From an uncultured bacterium (GTDB lineage Bacteria > Hydrogenedentota > Hydrogenedentia > Hydrogenedentales > CAILVY01), in assembly GCA_937951485.1 (NCBI GenBank), contig CALEDJ010000032.1:1-64000 (forward strand): a DNA stretch of 64,000 bases. Reading direction: 5' to 3'. The number at the start of each line of letters is the position of its first letter. The stretch's first letter is position 1. A program made the position numbers and the translations under genes. Shown here piece after piece: positions 23,251-32,046 of the stretch. Under the pieces are notes generated by a model. The model saw nothing but the letters and a program-made list of their open reading frames with translations. It was not told the DNA's origin and did not search any database.

Positions 23251-24492
23251 ATGGCGAAATCCAAGAAAAAACAAAACAATATCCCCGCCGCTACTGCGCG
23301 CAAACCGCGCCTGAGCATTGTGGCGTGGGTTTTGATTTTAGTGGCGGCACTAATCGCAGGCCGCGTATTGACGGTTGAAATTCCCCATTTCATCAATCAT
23401 CAGCGCCAGGGCGCAGCAAACGTCGCGACCGATGCGCCCGCAATTGACTTCAGCGCGTCTGCCCTCAGTTTGGAAGAAATCCAGAAACAACGCCTGATCA
23501 TTGACGTTCACGAGCATATCGGATCGCTGGATTTGGCTCCCATCTACCTCGACATCATGAATGAACTTGGCATCGCGAAAATGTGCCTGATGGGGAGTTC
23601 CAAATTCACCCTGACCCTCGACGAATCTTACGGTTTCACCGAAACAGAAGCCAACAATGAGGAACTGATCAAGATTATCGATCAATATCCGGGGCGTTTC
23701 GAAGCATGGCCCACCCTGGACCCCACAGATCCTGACAAGTTGGAAAAATTCAAGGCCTTGGTCGCCCGCGGGGCGACCGGACTAAAGTTATACACCGGCC
23801 ACGGTTATATTACGAAAAAAGGCGAATACATGTTTCACCCCGTGGCCATGGACGACCCCGGCATGCTGCCGGTCTATGCCTATTGCCAGGAAAACTTCAT
23901 CCCCGTATGCATGCATGTCAATCCATCCAGCGCAGCGCCGGGATTCGCCCAGGAACTCATCGCCGTCCTTACCGCTTTTCCCGACATGAAAACCGTCGTG
24001 CCGCATTTCATGCTTTCTTCCATCTACTCCGACCGCCTCCGGGAATTTCTGGACACCTTTCCGAATCTCTACACGGACATCAGTTTCGGCGATTTCTTCA
24101 TGGCCGATGGTTTGAAACGCATTTCGCGTTCGCCCAGAAAGTTCCGCCAGATTTTCAACGACTATCCAACCCGCATCATGTACGCCACGGACCTGGTGCT
24201 CATCAACAGCCCCCGGCAGGATCGACAATGGGTGCGGGAACAGCACCAGGCCTATCTGGACATGCTCACAAAGGAACGCTACACCACGCCTGCGATTCCC
24301 GGTGAAGATCTCCGCGGGCTGGCCCTGCCGAACCACATCCTCGAGCGGGTGCTCTACAAAAACTACCTGGATTTCAGCGCAAAGCGTCCCAAAGGCACTG
24401 TCATTACACGACAAATTAACTGGGACAAAATGAATCAGGAGAAACTGGACAGGCTGCCCGGTCAAGCCTTTCCACCGCCGCCCAAAAAATAG
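23251..24492 (+). CDS. Membrane-anchored amidohydrolase (Amidohydro_2 family)
   Basis: 413 residues. A lysine-rich start (KSKKKQ) and one hydrophobic segment (about 28-46) make it a signal-anchored protein with the enzyme outside the cytoplasm. The TIM-barrel metal-dependent hydrolase features of PF04909 are present: LIIDVHEHIG (HxH metal ligands), GATGLKLYTGHGY, PVCMHVNP, TVVPHFMLSS, FPNLYTDISFGD and YATDLV with the final Asp. Relatives include decarboxylases and lactonases; the reaction is unknown. AGAGGA lies close to the ATG. It is divergent from the ceramidase-like gene across the inverted-repeat element, and a glutaminyl cyclase gene follows. Confidence 0.82.
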   Translation: MAKSKKKQNNIPAATARKPRLSIVAWVLILVAALIAGRVLTVEIPHFINHQRQGAANVATDAPAIDFSASALSLEEIQKQRLIIDVHEHIGSLDLAPIYLDIMNELGIAKMCLMGSSKFTLTLDESYGFTETEANNEELIKIIDQYPGRFEAWPTLDPTDPDKLEKFKALVARGATGLKLYTGHGYITKKGEYMFHPVAMDDPGMLPVYAYCQENFIPVCMHVNPSSAAPGFAQELIAVLTAFPDMKTVVPHFMLSSIYSDRLREFLDTFPNLYTDISFGDFFMADGLKRISRSPRKFRQIFNDYPTRIMYATDLVLINSPRQDRQWVREQHQAYLDMLTKERYTTPAIPGEDLRGLALPNHILERVLYKNYLDFSAKRPKGTVITRQINWDKMNQEKLDRLPGQAFPPPPKK

Positions 24493-24542
24493 CGATTCCA
24501 AACAGGGAAGCAACACAGCCAGAACGCGCATTGGACCCACAA

Positions 24543-25397
24543 ATGGAAACCACTCTCCCGAGATCTAATCCGTTGATGATGCTCGCCCTCTGTTTTTTTG
24601 CGTTGTCGATCGGACAATGCATTCCGGCGGACGGCAGCACAGCATCACCGGGAGATACCCCGTCACTGACCGAATCCTCCGGGCTGGCGCAGTCGCGCGG
24701 AGACTGCACCTACGTCATCCTCCGCACTTTTCCTCACGATCCGGAAGCCTTCACCCAAGGGCTTGCGTTCGACAATGGGATACTTTACGAAAGCACCGGC
24801 CTTCTCGGCCGTTCCACCCTGCGCAAAGTGGACCTGGAAAGCGGCGCACCCCTTCAGATTCGCCACCTACCGGAAAATGTATTCGGCGAAGGCATGGAAG
24901 TTATCGGCGACCGCATCATCCAGTTGACCTGGCAGAACAGGGTCGCCTACGTTTATGACAAAAAATCCCTGGATAAAATCGGCGAATTTTCTTACGACAC
25001 AGAAGGATGGGGAATCACCTACGACGGCAAGCGCATCATCATGAGCGATGGTTCTTCGCGCCTCTATTTTCGCCACCCACACACGTTTGAACAGATCGGC
25101 ACGGTGACCGTCCGGTACCAGGGCAGTCCCGTCCGGCGCCTGAATGAACTGGAATACGCCCACGGCGAGGTGCTGGCCAATGTCTTCCAGACCGACCGCA
25201 TCGCTCGCATCAACCCCGACACCGGCAATGTCACAGGATGGATTAATCTGGATGGGCTTCTGACCCCGCAGGAGCGTCGCAGCGCGGATGTGCTCAACGG
25301 CATCGCCTATGATGCGGAAGCGGACAGATTGTTCGTTACGGGCAAATTGTGGCCCAAGTTGTTCCAGGTCCGCCTTGCGCCCATCGCGCGTCCCTGA
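24543..25397 (+). CDS. Glutaminyl-peptide cyclotransferase, bacterial/plant propeller type
   Basis: About 284 residues from the ATG at 24543; another ATG at 24573 is possible and no strong Shine-Dalgarno site decides. A signal or lipoprotein-type leader (LALCFFALSIGQC) precedes the domain. Glu_cyclase_2 (PF05096) features are clear: FPHDPEAFTQGLAFDNGILYES, the family signature FTQGL plus YES, then STLRKVDLESG, GEGMEVIGDRIIQLTW, TEGWGITYDGKRIIMSDGSS, LNELEYAHGEVLANVF and YDAEADRLFVTGKLWPKLF. This five-bladed propeller enzyme turns N-terminal Gln into pyroglutamate, protecting exported proteins. It is 50 bases after the amidohydrolase and may share its transcript; convergent with cstA. Confidence 0.9.
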   Translation: METTLPRSNPLMMLALCFFALSIGQCIPADGSTASPGDTPSLTESSGLAQSRGDCTYVILRTFPHDPEAFTQGLAFDNGILYESTGLLGRSTLRKVDLESGAPLQIRHLPENVFGEGMEVIGDRIIQLTWQNRVAYVYDKKSLDKIGEFSYDTEGWGITYDGKRIIMSDGSSRLYFRHPHTFEQIGTVTVRYQGSPVRRLNELEYAHGEVLANVFQTDRIARINPDTGNVTGWINLDGLLTPQERRSADVLNGIAYDAEADRLFVTGKLWPKLFQVRLAPIARP

Positions 25398-25412
25398 TCC
25401 GCCGTTTGCCCA

Positions 25413-27014
25413 TTATTGCCGTACAGGCGCGCGTAGCGCCTTGTAGGCTTCCTGTACGAGCATCAACGCCAGTGCAAGCAGCACCACGCCAATCCCGACC
25501 AACAGATAGTTGCCCTTCCCCCAATTGCTGGTAACCAACAGAACCAGGGCCGCCAGCGTGGTCAACAGCATAAACACCATCGGTAACATCAGGAAGGCCG
25601 CGCCTTTTTTCAGCCCTTTAATGACCCAGACCGACACTGCCAGCAGCGCCAACGCCGCCACCAACTGGTTGGACGCGCCGAAGACCGGCCAAATCAGTTT
25701 CCACGCCGGAATATCGCCGCTGCGCACATACAACAGCCCCATCGCGCCCACCACCCCAATCAGCGTCGCCGTATACCGATCCAGACGGTCGTTGCTCATC
25801 TCCTGCAACTGGTAACGCCCCAGTCTCGTCGCCGTATCCAGCGACGTCAGAATGAAACTGTTGACGGCAAGCAATCCCAGCGATTTTCCCAAACCCGGCT
25901 CAATGCCCAGAACTTGGGCAAATCGGCCGAAACCCGCCCCGTAGGTTTCCATCGGATTGTTATTGACCAGCGATCCGGCAACCATAATTGTTCCCAACGC
26001 AATAATCGCCACCAGCCCTTCCAGCAGCATCGCGCCATACCCGATAAACTGGGCGTCCGTTTCGCAGCGGATTTGCTTGGAGGTGGTTCCGCTGCCCACC
26101 ATGCAGTGAAACCCCGATATGGCGCCGCAAGCGACCATCACAAAAAGCAGCGGCCACAGATAAGTCGCCTCCAACGGCGTGAATGATTTGAACGCGGGCA
26201 GCGTGATCTCATGAAAACCGCCGAAAAGAATGCCCGCCGCGCCCACGATTACTGCAAAATACAACAGATATGACGCGAGATAGTCGCGGGGTTGGAGCAG
26301 CAGCCACACCGGCAGAATGGACGCCACAAACACATACCCAATCAATATCCACCGCCACCTCTCCATTGGTATCGCGAAGACCGTCTGCACCCAGTCCGCA
26401 TAGTGGCCATACACCACCGCCCCCAGCACCAGCGGTATCATCGCCAGGGATGTATACAGCAACGGCAGTTTCAACCTGTACACCAGCACCCCGAAAACCA
26501 CCGCGAGAAAGATGTACACCGTACCCGAAAACGCCACCGCTGGGTCCGCCGCAAACGTATCCGCGGATAACTGCAGAAAGACCGCCACCACCAGCACCAG
26601 TGTCAACCATGTAAAACACAGAAACAACCACTTCCCCCGACGACCAATCCAGCGGTCCACCACCTCGCCGATGCTCTTGCCTTCGTGACGCATGGATGAA
26701 ACTACCGACCCCATGTCATGCGGACCGCCAAAAAAGGCCGACCCGATCACGCACCATAAATAGGTGGGAAGCCAGCCGAACAGGGAGGCCGCCGCAATCG
26801 GCCCCACAATCGGCCCCGCCCCCGCAATGGAACTGAAATGATGCCCTATCAACACCGACGGATGCGCCGGACAGTAATCCACCCCGTCATAGCATGTCTC
26901 CGAAGGCGCTTTATGCGCGTTGTCCAGTTCATAGACTTTTCGCATGTACCGGCCGTAAACGAAATAACAAATCACGAAAAGCACTGCCGCCGCTACCAAA
27001 AGCGCCGCTAACAT
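25413..27014 (-). CDS. cstA: CstA-family peptide/pyruvate transporter
   Basis: 533 residues with about fifteen hydrophobic segments. It matches the carbon starvation protein family: FVYGRYMRKVYELD, YCPAHPSVLIGHHFSSIAGAGPIVGPI, the highly conserved FGGPHDMGSVVSSMRHEGKSIGEV, GFHCMVGSGTTSKQI, then SFILTSLDTATRLGRYQLQE and WPVFGASNQLVAALALL. E. coli CstA (about 700 residues) and YjiY/BtsT are involved in peptide or pyruvate uptake; this shorter form is common outside Enterobacteria. It begins 14 bases after the stop of the small hypothetical gene upstream on the same strand, with AAAGGCGG as ribosome binding site, so both form one operon. Confidence 0.92.
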   Translation of the reverse strand: MLAALLVAAAVLFVICYFVYGRYMRKVYELDNAHKAPSETCYDGVDYCPAHPSVLIGHHFSSIAGAGPIVGPIAAASLFGWLPTYLWCVIGSAFFGGPHDMGSVVSSMRHEGKSIGEVVDRWIGRRGKWLFLCFTWLTLVLVVAVFLQLSADTFAADPAVAFSGTVYIFLAVVFGVLVYRLKLPLLYTSLAMIPLVLGAVVYGHYADWVQTVFAIPMERWRWILIGYVFVASILPVWLLLQPRDYLASYLLYFAVIVGAAGILFGGFHEITLPAFKSFTPLEATYLWPLLFVMVACGAISGFHCMVGSGTTSKQIRCETDAQFIGYGAMLLEGLVAIIALGTIMVAGSLVNNNPMETYGAGFGRFAQVLGIEPGLGKSLGLLAVNSFILTSLDTATRLGRYQLQEMSNDRLDRYTATLIGVVGAMGLLYVRSGDIPAWKLIWPVFGASNQLVAALALLAVSVWVIKGLKKGAAFLMLPMVFMLLTTLAALVLLVTSNWGKGNYLLVGIGVVLLALALMLVQEAYKALRAPVRQ

Positions 27015-27028
27015 TCCAACCGCCTTTC

Positions 27029-27469
27029 CTATGCCATCGTTTGCTGCCTGTCACCGCTTTTTCCGATAACAAGCAGCGCCTCGTCAATTAACCCTGCCAG
27101 GTCTTTCATGCCGCGATGCGCGCGGCCATCTGCGTCATACTCGTATATTTCCAGATAACCGCGAAAACCCAATAAGAATGCCCGCATACGACGTCTCGCC
27201 GCCGATTCCCGCGTAAGGAAAACGACACGCTGCACCATCACCTCCGGAAGCGCCTGCCACGATCGAAACACCGCATCCTGGTCGGGCTTCCCATTGTGCT
27301 GCCATACGATATAATCATCTGCATAATAGCGCGCCACCTCGCCCAGCATCGAAGCCTTGCGCACCGTCATCCGCCGGTACACGCCCGCCATCCCGTCCTG
27401 CCGCCACGGAACAAACCCACGCGATTGCCAATACGCGCCCGCATGCGCCAACACGCTGAATTCCTTCAT
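27029..27469 (-). CDS. Hypothetical protein in operon with cstA
   Basis: 146 residues, cytoplasmic, basic and rich in Arg and aromatic residues (YARYYADDYIVWQHNGKPDQ-like segment and VYRRMTVRKASMLGEVARY), no signal or membrane segment. The ending KDLAGLIDEALLVIGKSGDR is predicted helical. No domain is recognised. Its close spacing to cstA suggests a related function or shared regulation, for example a small modulator, but there is no direct evidence. Confidence 0.65.
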   Translation of the reverse strand: MKEFSVLAHAGAYWQSRGFVPWRQDGMAGVYRRMTVRKASMLGEVARYYADDYIVWQHNGKPDQDAVFRSWQALPEVMVQRVVFLTRESAARRRMRAFLLGFRGYLEIYEYDADGRAHRGMKDLAGLIDEALLVIGKSGDRQQTMA

Positions 27470-27565
27470 GATACGTCACCAAACATCATTGTCCATTATA
27501 ATACCGCAAATGTAACACCGTATGCCTTCGTCATGGAAGATTTTCCCCCACGCTTGGCCTCCTTA

Positions 27566-27675
27566 CACCGCTCCCGCGGTGTAACGCACTACAGCGGCGC
27601 TCCCGCGTCACATATCCACCAGCCAATCTCGGTCACCGCTCCCGCAGTGTAACGCACTACAGTGGCGCTCCCGCG
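27566..27675. repeat. Two 42-bp direct repeats, 68 bases apart, each with an internal hairpin
   Basis: Copies at 27566-27607 and 27634-27675 are identical except for two bases. Each begins CACCGCTCCCGCGGTG (G to A once in the second), a small hairpin, and ends in GGCGCTCCCGCG. The following bases (CATATC) are also shared, so the repeat period is 68. Only two copies are present, so this is not a CRISPR array. Together with the dinB promoter, it is all that is seen in the 330 bases between the cstA operon and dinB. Confidence 0.8.
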
Positions 27676-27729
27676 CCGCATATCATCTGCCCTTCCGTTT
27701 TCACACGGCCATCCGTAAGGGATTGGGCC

Positions 27730-27758
27730 TTGACGCGGGAGAGGGGAAAGGATATAAT
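27730..27758 (+). promoter_or_regulatory. Near-consensus sigma70 promoter of the dinB-dnaE2 unit
   Basis: TTGACG, 17 bases, TATAAT. Transcription would start near 27765, about 34 bases before the dinB ATG. No sequence resembling a LexA operator of the E. coli (CTGT-N8-ACAG) or Bacillus type was found around it, so SOS control is not evident. Confidence 0.75.
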
Positions 27759-27798
27759 TGAACTGAAAATATAATCAGTATTTTTGACCGCCACACCA

Positions 27799-28965
27799 AT
27801 GGAATGCCGGATTCTACATATTGACATGGATGCGTTTTTCGCGTCGGTGGAAGAAGCGCGAGACCCGCGTTTGCGGGGAAAACCGCTGATCATCGGGGGG
27901 GACGTGGAAGGCACGCGGGGGGTGGTGTCCACGGCGTCGTATGCGGCGCGGGCGTACGGAGTGCATTCGGCGATGCCGATGGTGCAGGCACGGCGCTTGT
28001 GTCCGCACGCCATCTTCCTGCAGGGCGATTTTCATCTCTACGCCGTCGCCTCGCGGCGGGTGAAGGAAATCCTCGATGGCGTGTCGCCGCAGGTGCAGAT
28101 GGCCTCGATAGACGAGGCGTATGTGGACATTTCTGGGTCCCAGCGCCTCTTCGGCGGCGACGACGCCATCGCCGCGCACATCAAGACGGCCATCCGCCGG
28201 GAATTGGACCTGCCGTGCAGCATCGGCATCGCGGGCAACAAGATGGTCGCGAAGGTGGCGACAAATATCGGCAAGCCCGACGGGTATGTGCGGGTGGCGC
28301 CGGGCGGCGAGCGCGATTTTCTGGCACCCCTGCCGGTGCGCGCATTGCCGGGCGCAGGACCGAAGACCTGCGCGGTACTCGAAGGCATGGGGATCATGCG
28401 CGCGGGACAGATGGCGGAATGGCCGCTGCATGCCCTGGAGTGCGTGTTCGGGCGTCAGGGGGCCGTGCTGTTGCAGCGCGCGGCGCGCGGCGTGGCCGAT
28501 GCGGTGGTGGCGACGGCGTCCGCGCCCAAGTCCATCAGCCGGGAAACGACGTTTGAGCGCGATTTGCTGGACTGGGAACGGGTCGAGACGGTACTGGCGC
28601 ACCTGCTGGAACGCTGCGCGTATGCGCTGCGTGAGGAGGGACTGGAAGCGAAACGGGTGACGCTGAAAGTGCGCTACGGCGATTTTGAGACAAAACTCTT
28701 TGCCAGGACCCTGCCGGAATCCACGTGCATTGACGCGGAATTCGCGGCGGCGCTGCGCGAATTGCTGCCCAAGGCGCGGGCGCGCCGCGCGCGGGTGCGG
28801 CTGATCGGCGTGACCCTGTCCGCCCTCACGCACAACCAGCACCAGTTGCGGCTGTTCGGCGGCGAGGCGTCGGAAAAATGGGCGCGCGCGTTGGAAAGCG
28901 TGGACCGGGTGCGGGCGAAGATGGGCTTTTCGGCGCTGCGCTTCGGAAAAGCGATGTCGCGGTAG
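27799..28965 (+). CDS. dinB: Y-family DNA polymerase (DNA polymerase IV)
   Basis: 388 residues from the ATG at 27799 (an in-frame TTG at 27784 is less likely). It carries the full Y-family catalytic set: HIDMDAFFASVE with Asp9, and SIDEAYVDIS with Asp105-Glu106. So it is an active-site-intact DinB rather than the inactive ImuB type. Other features: RGVVSTASYAARAYGV, SIGIAGNKMVAKVATNIGKPDG, the HhH-like LPGAGPKTCAVLEGMGI and a little-finger domain opening at SISRETTFERDLLD. The C-terminus QLRLFGGEA resembles a beta-clamp binding motif (Q-L-x-L-F). It carries out lesion bypass and error-prone extension. dnaE2 follows after 15 bases. Confidence 0.94.
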   Translation: MECRILHIDMDAFFASVEEARDPRLRGKPLIIGGDVEGTRGVVSTASYAARAYGVHSAMPMVQARRLCPHAIFLQGDFHLYAVASRRVKEILDGVSPQVQMASIDEAYVDISGSQRLFGGDDAIAAHIKTAIRRELDLPCSIGIAGNKMVAKVATNIGKPDGYVRVAPGGERDFLAPLPVRALPGAGPKTCAVLEGMGIMRAGQMAEWPLHALECVFGRQGAVLLQRAARGVADAVVATASAPKSISRETTFERDLLDWERVETVLAHLLERCAYALREEGLEAKRVTLKVRYGDFETKLFARTLPESTCIDAEFAAALRELLPKARARRARVRLIGVTLSALTHNQHQLRLFGGEASEKWARALESVDRVRAKMGFSALRFGKAMSR

Positions 28966-28980
28966 CGGGGATGCGCGGCG

Positions 28981-31900
28981 ATGATTCACCTGGAAGTGCA
29001 CAGTCATTTTTCGATGCTGTCGGGCACGGCGGGGGTGCGGCAGTTGGCGGCCCGCGCCGTGGAGCACGGCATGAAGGCGCTCGCGCTGACCGACACCGGC
29101 GGCCTCTACGGCGCGATTCCCTTTTACAAGGCGGCGAAGGCGGCGGGGGTAAAGCCCCTGCTTGGCGCGAAACTGGGGCCGTGCGTGTTGCTGGCGCGGG
29201 ATCGCGAGGGCTATGCGCATCTCTGCGAAATCATTTCCGCCGTGCAGTTGGAGAAGGTGACGTCAGATCAACTGGGCGCGTGGCCATTTCCCTTCGGCAT
29301 GGAACGTCTCTTTTGCGTCACCGCCGATCTCGGCGTGGCGCGGTGTCTGCGCGATCGCGGCCTTCCGCCCCTGATCGCGATAACCCATTACGGCGATGCG
29401 CGGTCGCGCTATCGGGCTGCCCAGGTTCATGAGGCCGCGCGGCGTATGGGACTGCGCGCCGTGGCCGTGAACCCGGTGTATTTCCTCGATCCCCCACACT
29501 ACGCCGTTCACCGGGTGCTCGCCGCGATCCGCGAGAATACCACGGTGGACCAAGTGGAACCCGCTGTATGCGCCCATCCGCAGGATTGGTTCCGGTCGCC
29601 GGATCAGATGGAGCGCCTCTATGCCGCCTGGCCGGACGCATTGGACCATGCCTCCTGGATTGCCGAGGAATGCAACGTGGAACTGGCCCTGGGCAAGCCG
29701 ATTTTCCCCGATTTTCCCTTACCCGAAGGCGCAACGCCCGGCTCCTGGTTGCGGCAACAATGCCTGGAAGGCGTGCGGACGCGCTATCATCCGGCGCCCC
29801 AGGCGGCGATGGACCGCCTGCGCCATGAACTGCAGGTCATTGATGACCTCGGTTTTTCGTCCTATTTTCTCATCGTGGGCGACATCGTGCGTTTCGCCCG
29901 CGAACGCGGCATTCCTGCCGTGGGGCGCGGCTCCGCCGCGAACAGCCTCGTCGCGTATGTCCTCGGCATCACCCGCGTGGACCCCCTGCGCTACAACCTC
30001 TACTTCGAGCGCTTCCTCAACAGGTCGCGCGCCGACGCGCCCGACATTGACCTGGACCTCTGCTGGCGACGGCGGGATGAGGTGATTGAATACCTCTATG
30101 AACGCTACGGCGCGGACCGCGTCGCCATGATCGCCGCCGTCAACACTTTCCAGGCGCGGTCCGCCGTGCGCGAAGCCGCACGCGCCCACGGCCTCAGCCC
30201 GGCCGAGATCGGGCGCATCACCCGCGTAATTCCGCATTACGGCGCACGCGACATCCGCAACGCGCTGAAGCGCCTCCCGGAATGTCGCGGCCTGCGCTTC
30301 GACGACGAACCGCTCAGGAGCATCCTCGAATTCGGGGAGTTCGTGGACGGTTTTCCCCGCCATCTCGCGGTGCATGCCGGCGGCATGATCATCGCCCCGG
30401 ACCGCCTCACCCGCTATCTCCCCATCCAGCGCGCGGCCAAAGGCATCCTCATCACCCAGTACGACAAAGACGCCGTCGAGGACCTGGGCCTTGTCAAGAT
30501 GGATATCCTCGGCCACCGCGGCCTGAGCGTCATCACCGACACGGTCCGGGAAATCGCGAGGAATCAGGGGAAAACGCTTGACATCGAGGCGATTCCCGAC
30601 GGCGATCCCCGCGCCGCCGCGCTGGTCCGCGCCGGGAAAACGCTGGGCTGCTTCCAGATTGAATCCCCCGCCATGCGCGGGCTGCTCCGGAAGATCGGCG
30701 CCTGCGACACGCACACGCTCATACAGAGCATCGCGCTGGTGCGGCCCGGCGCATCCGGAAGCGGCATGAAACAGCAGTTCATTGACCGTCACCACGGCCG
30801 CGAGGAAACCGTCTTCCTCCACCCCGCGCTGGAACAGGTGCTCGGCGACACCTACGGCGTCATGATCTACCAGGAGGACGTGCTCAAGGTCGCCCATGCC
30901 GTCGCGGGCATGGACCTGGAAGAGGCCGACGCGCTGCGCCGCGCCATGAGCAAACAGCGCAGTCCCCGCGAAATGGCCAGGAGCATGAAACGGTTCCTCG
31001 AAAAGGCGCGGGGTAACGGCGTGGACGATGACAGCACGCGGCGCATCTGGGAACTCATCGCCAACTTCGCCGCATACGCCTACTGCAAGGCCCACGCCGC
31101 CACCTACGGCGAACTCGCCTACCAGAGCGTCTGGCTCAAGGCACACTACCCCGCCGAATTCTTCGCCGCCGTGCTGTCCAACCGGGGCGGCTTCTACGCG
31201 CCCCCCGTCTATCTCGAAGAAGCCAAACGCTGCGGCATCGAAATCCGACCCCCGGACATCAACCGAAGCGACTACCCCTACACCGCCGAAGACGACGCCG
31301 TCCGCGTGGGCTTCGTCGAGGTGCGCCGACTCAGCCAGAATGCCGTGCAGGCCATCCTCGACGCGCGCCGTCGGGACGGACCCTTTCGCGACATCGCCGA
31401 CCTGCGCGCCCGCGCACGCATCCACTATGCCGACGCCGAGGCGCTGTTTCAGGCGGGCGCGCTCGATGCCTTCGGCGCGCCGCGCCCCGTCCAGTACCGT
31501 CAGTTGCGGACAATCTATCAGGGTATGCCCCGCTGCGAGGCAGAACTTCCGTTATTGTATAAAAAAGAAAAGCGCCATACAGATAAAAAAATGTATATTC
31601 CTGATTATTCAAATAAAAAAAGATGCGATTTGACTTGGGATGCGCTGGGAATCTTTCCCGATCAACGCCACCCCTTCCACTATCATCTGGCGGCCTTGTG
31701 CCAAGAGACTTTGGTGTCCAGCGCCGAATTGGCGCAATACGCGGGGCGGCGCGTGACGCTGGCGGGATGGATTTTCGCGGAGCGGCGTCTGCCGGTGCGG
31801 GACGGCAGCGGGATCATGAAGTTCCTCAGTTTTGAAGACAGCCAAGGAATTTTCGAGGGCGTGCTGTTCCCGGAAACCTACCAGCGCTTCGGGCATCTTC

Positions 31901-32046
31901 TCACCACGCACGGCCCCTACCTGGTCACCGGCCTGGTCCAGGCGGAACAGGGCGACTGCACCCTTGTCGTGGAGCGTCTTCAACGCGCGGCGCGTGGTGC
32001 CGCCCCGAATTTTTCGTACAAGGCGGCAGGGGGGAATGAAATATAG
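28981..32046 (+). CDS. dnaE2: Error-prone DNA polymerase III alpha subunit (DnaE2-like)
   Basis: 1,021 residues, near the usual DnaE2 size. Order: N-terminal PHP domain (HSHFSMLSGTAGV, ALTDTGGLYG), polymerase core with catalytic Asp355 and Asp357 in PDIDLDL and Asp508 in VKMDILGHRG, PRGSAANSLVAYVLG-type fingers, YQEDVLKVAHAVAGM, FAAYAYCKAHAATYGELAYQ, then an HhH region and a C-terminal OB domain (RRVTLAGWIFAERRLPV). DnaE2 is the polymerase of mutagenic translesion cassettes. Here it follows dinB rather than imuA-imuB. A conspicuously AT-rich in-frame patch (31551-31638) encodes a Lys/Tyr-rich linker between HhH and OB domains, unlike its surroundings. Whether this is DnaE2 or a second DnaE1 is judged from context and size. 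Confidence 0.9.
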   Translation: MIHLEVHSHFSMLSGTAGVRQLAARAVEHGMKALALTDTGGLYGAIPFYKAAKAAGVKPLLGAKLGPCVLLARDREGYAHLCEIISAVQLEKVTSDQLGAWPFPFGMERLFCVTADLGVARCLRDRGLPPLIAITHYGDARSRYRAAQVHEAARRMGLRAVAVNPVYFLDPPHYAVHRVLAAIRENTTVDQVEPAVCAHPQDWFRSPDQMERLYAAWPDALDHASWIAEECNVELALGKPIFPDFPLPEGATPGSWLRQQCLEGVRTRYHPAPQAAMDRLRHELQVIDDLGFSSYFLIVGDIVRFARERGIPAVGRGSAANSLVAYVLGITRVDPLRYNLYFERFLNRSRADAPDIDLDLCWRRRDEVIEYLYERYGADRVAMIAAVNTFQARSAVREAARAHGLSPAEIGRITRVIPHYGARDIRNALKRLPECRGLRFDDEPLRSILEFGEFVDGFPRHLAVHAGGMIIAPDRLTRYLPIQRAAKGILITQYDKDAVEDLGLVKMDILGHRGLSVITDTVREIARNQGKTLDIEAIPDGDPRAAALVRAGKTLGCFQIESPAMRGLLRKIGACDTHTLIQSIALVRPGASGSGMKQQFIDRHHGREETVFLHPALEQVLGDTYGVMIYQEDVLKVAHAVAGMDLEEADALRRAMSKQRSPREMARSMKRFLEKARGNGVDDDSTRRIWELIANFAAYAYCKAHAATYGELAYQSVWLKAHYPAEFFAAVLSNRGGFYAPPVYLEEAKRCGIEIRPPDINRSDYPYTAEDDAVRVGFVEVRRLSQNAVQAILDARRRDGPFRDIADLRARARIHYADAEALFQAGALDAFGAPRPVQYRQLRTIYQGMPRCEAELPLLYKKEKRHTDKKMYIPDYSNKKRCDLTWDALGIFPDQRHPFHYHLAALCQETLVSSAELAQYAGRRVTLAGWIFAERRLPVRDGSGIMKFLSFEDSQGIFEGVLFPETYQRFGHLLTTHGPYLVTGLVQAEQGDCTLVVERLQRAARGAAPNFSYKAAGGNEI

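Noticed and set aside
27566-27675. CRISPR-like repeat pair
   Set aside because: Only two copies, 42 bp repeats with a 26-base gap, no cas genes and a further shared flank; better described as a REP-like tandem repeat.
27700-27800. LexA (SOS) operator before dinB
   Set aside because: No CTGT-N8-ACAG or GAAC-N4-GTTC-like dyad was found around the promoter, so SOS control is not claimed.
29719-31425. 568-residue minus-strand open frame opposite dnaE2
   Set aside because: The plus-strand frame has full DnaE2 motifs; the opposite frame is compositional and lacks any domain.
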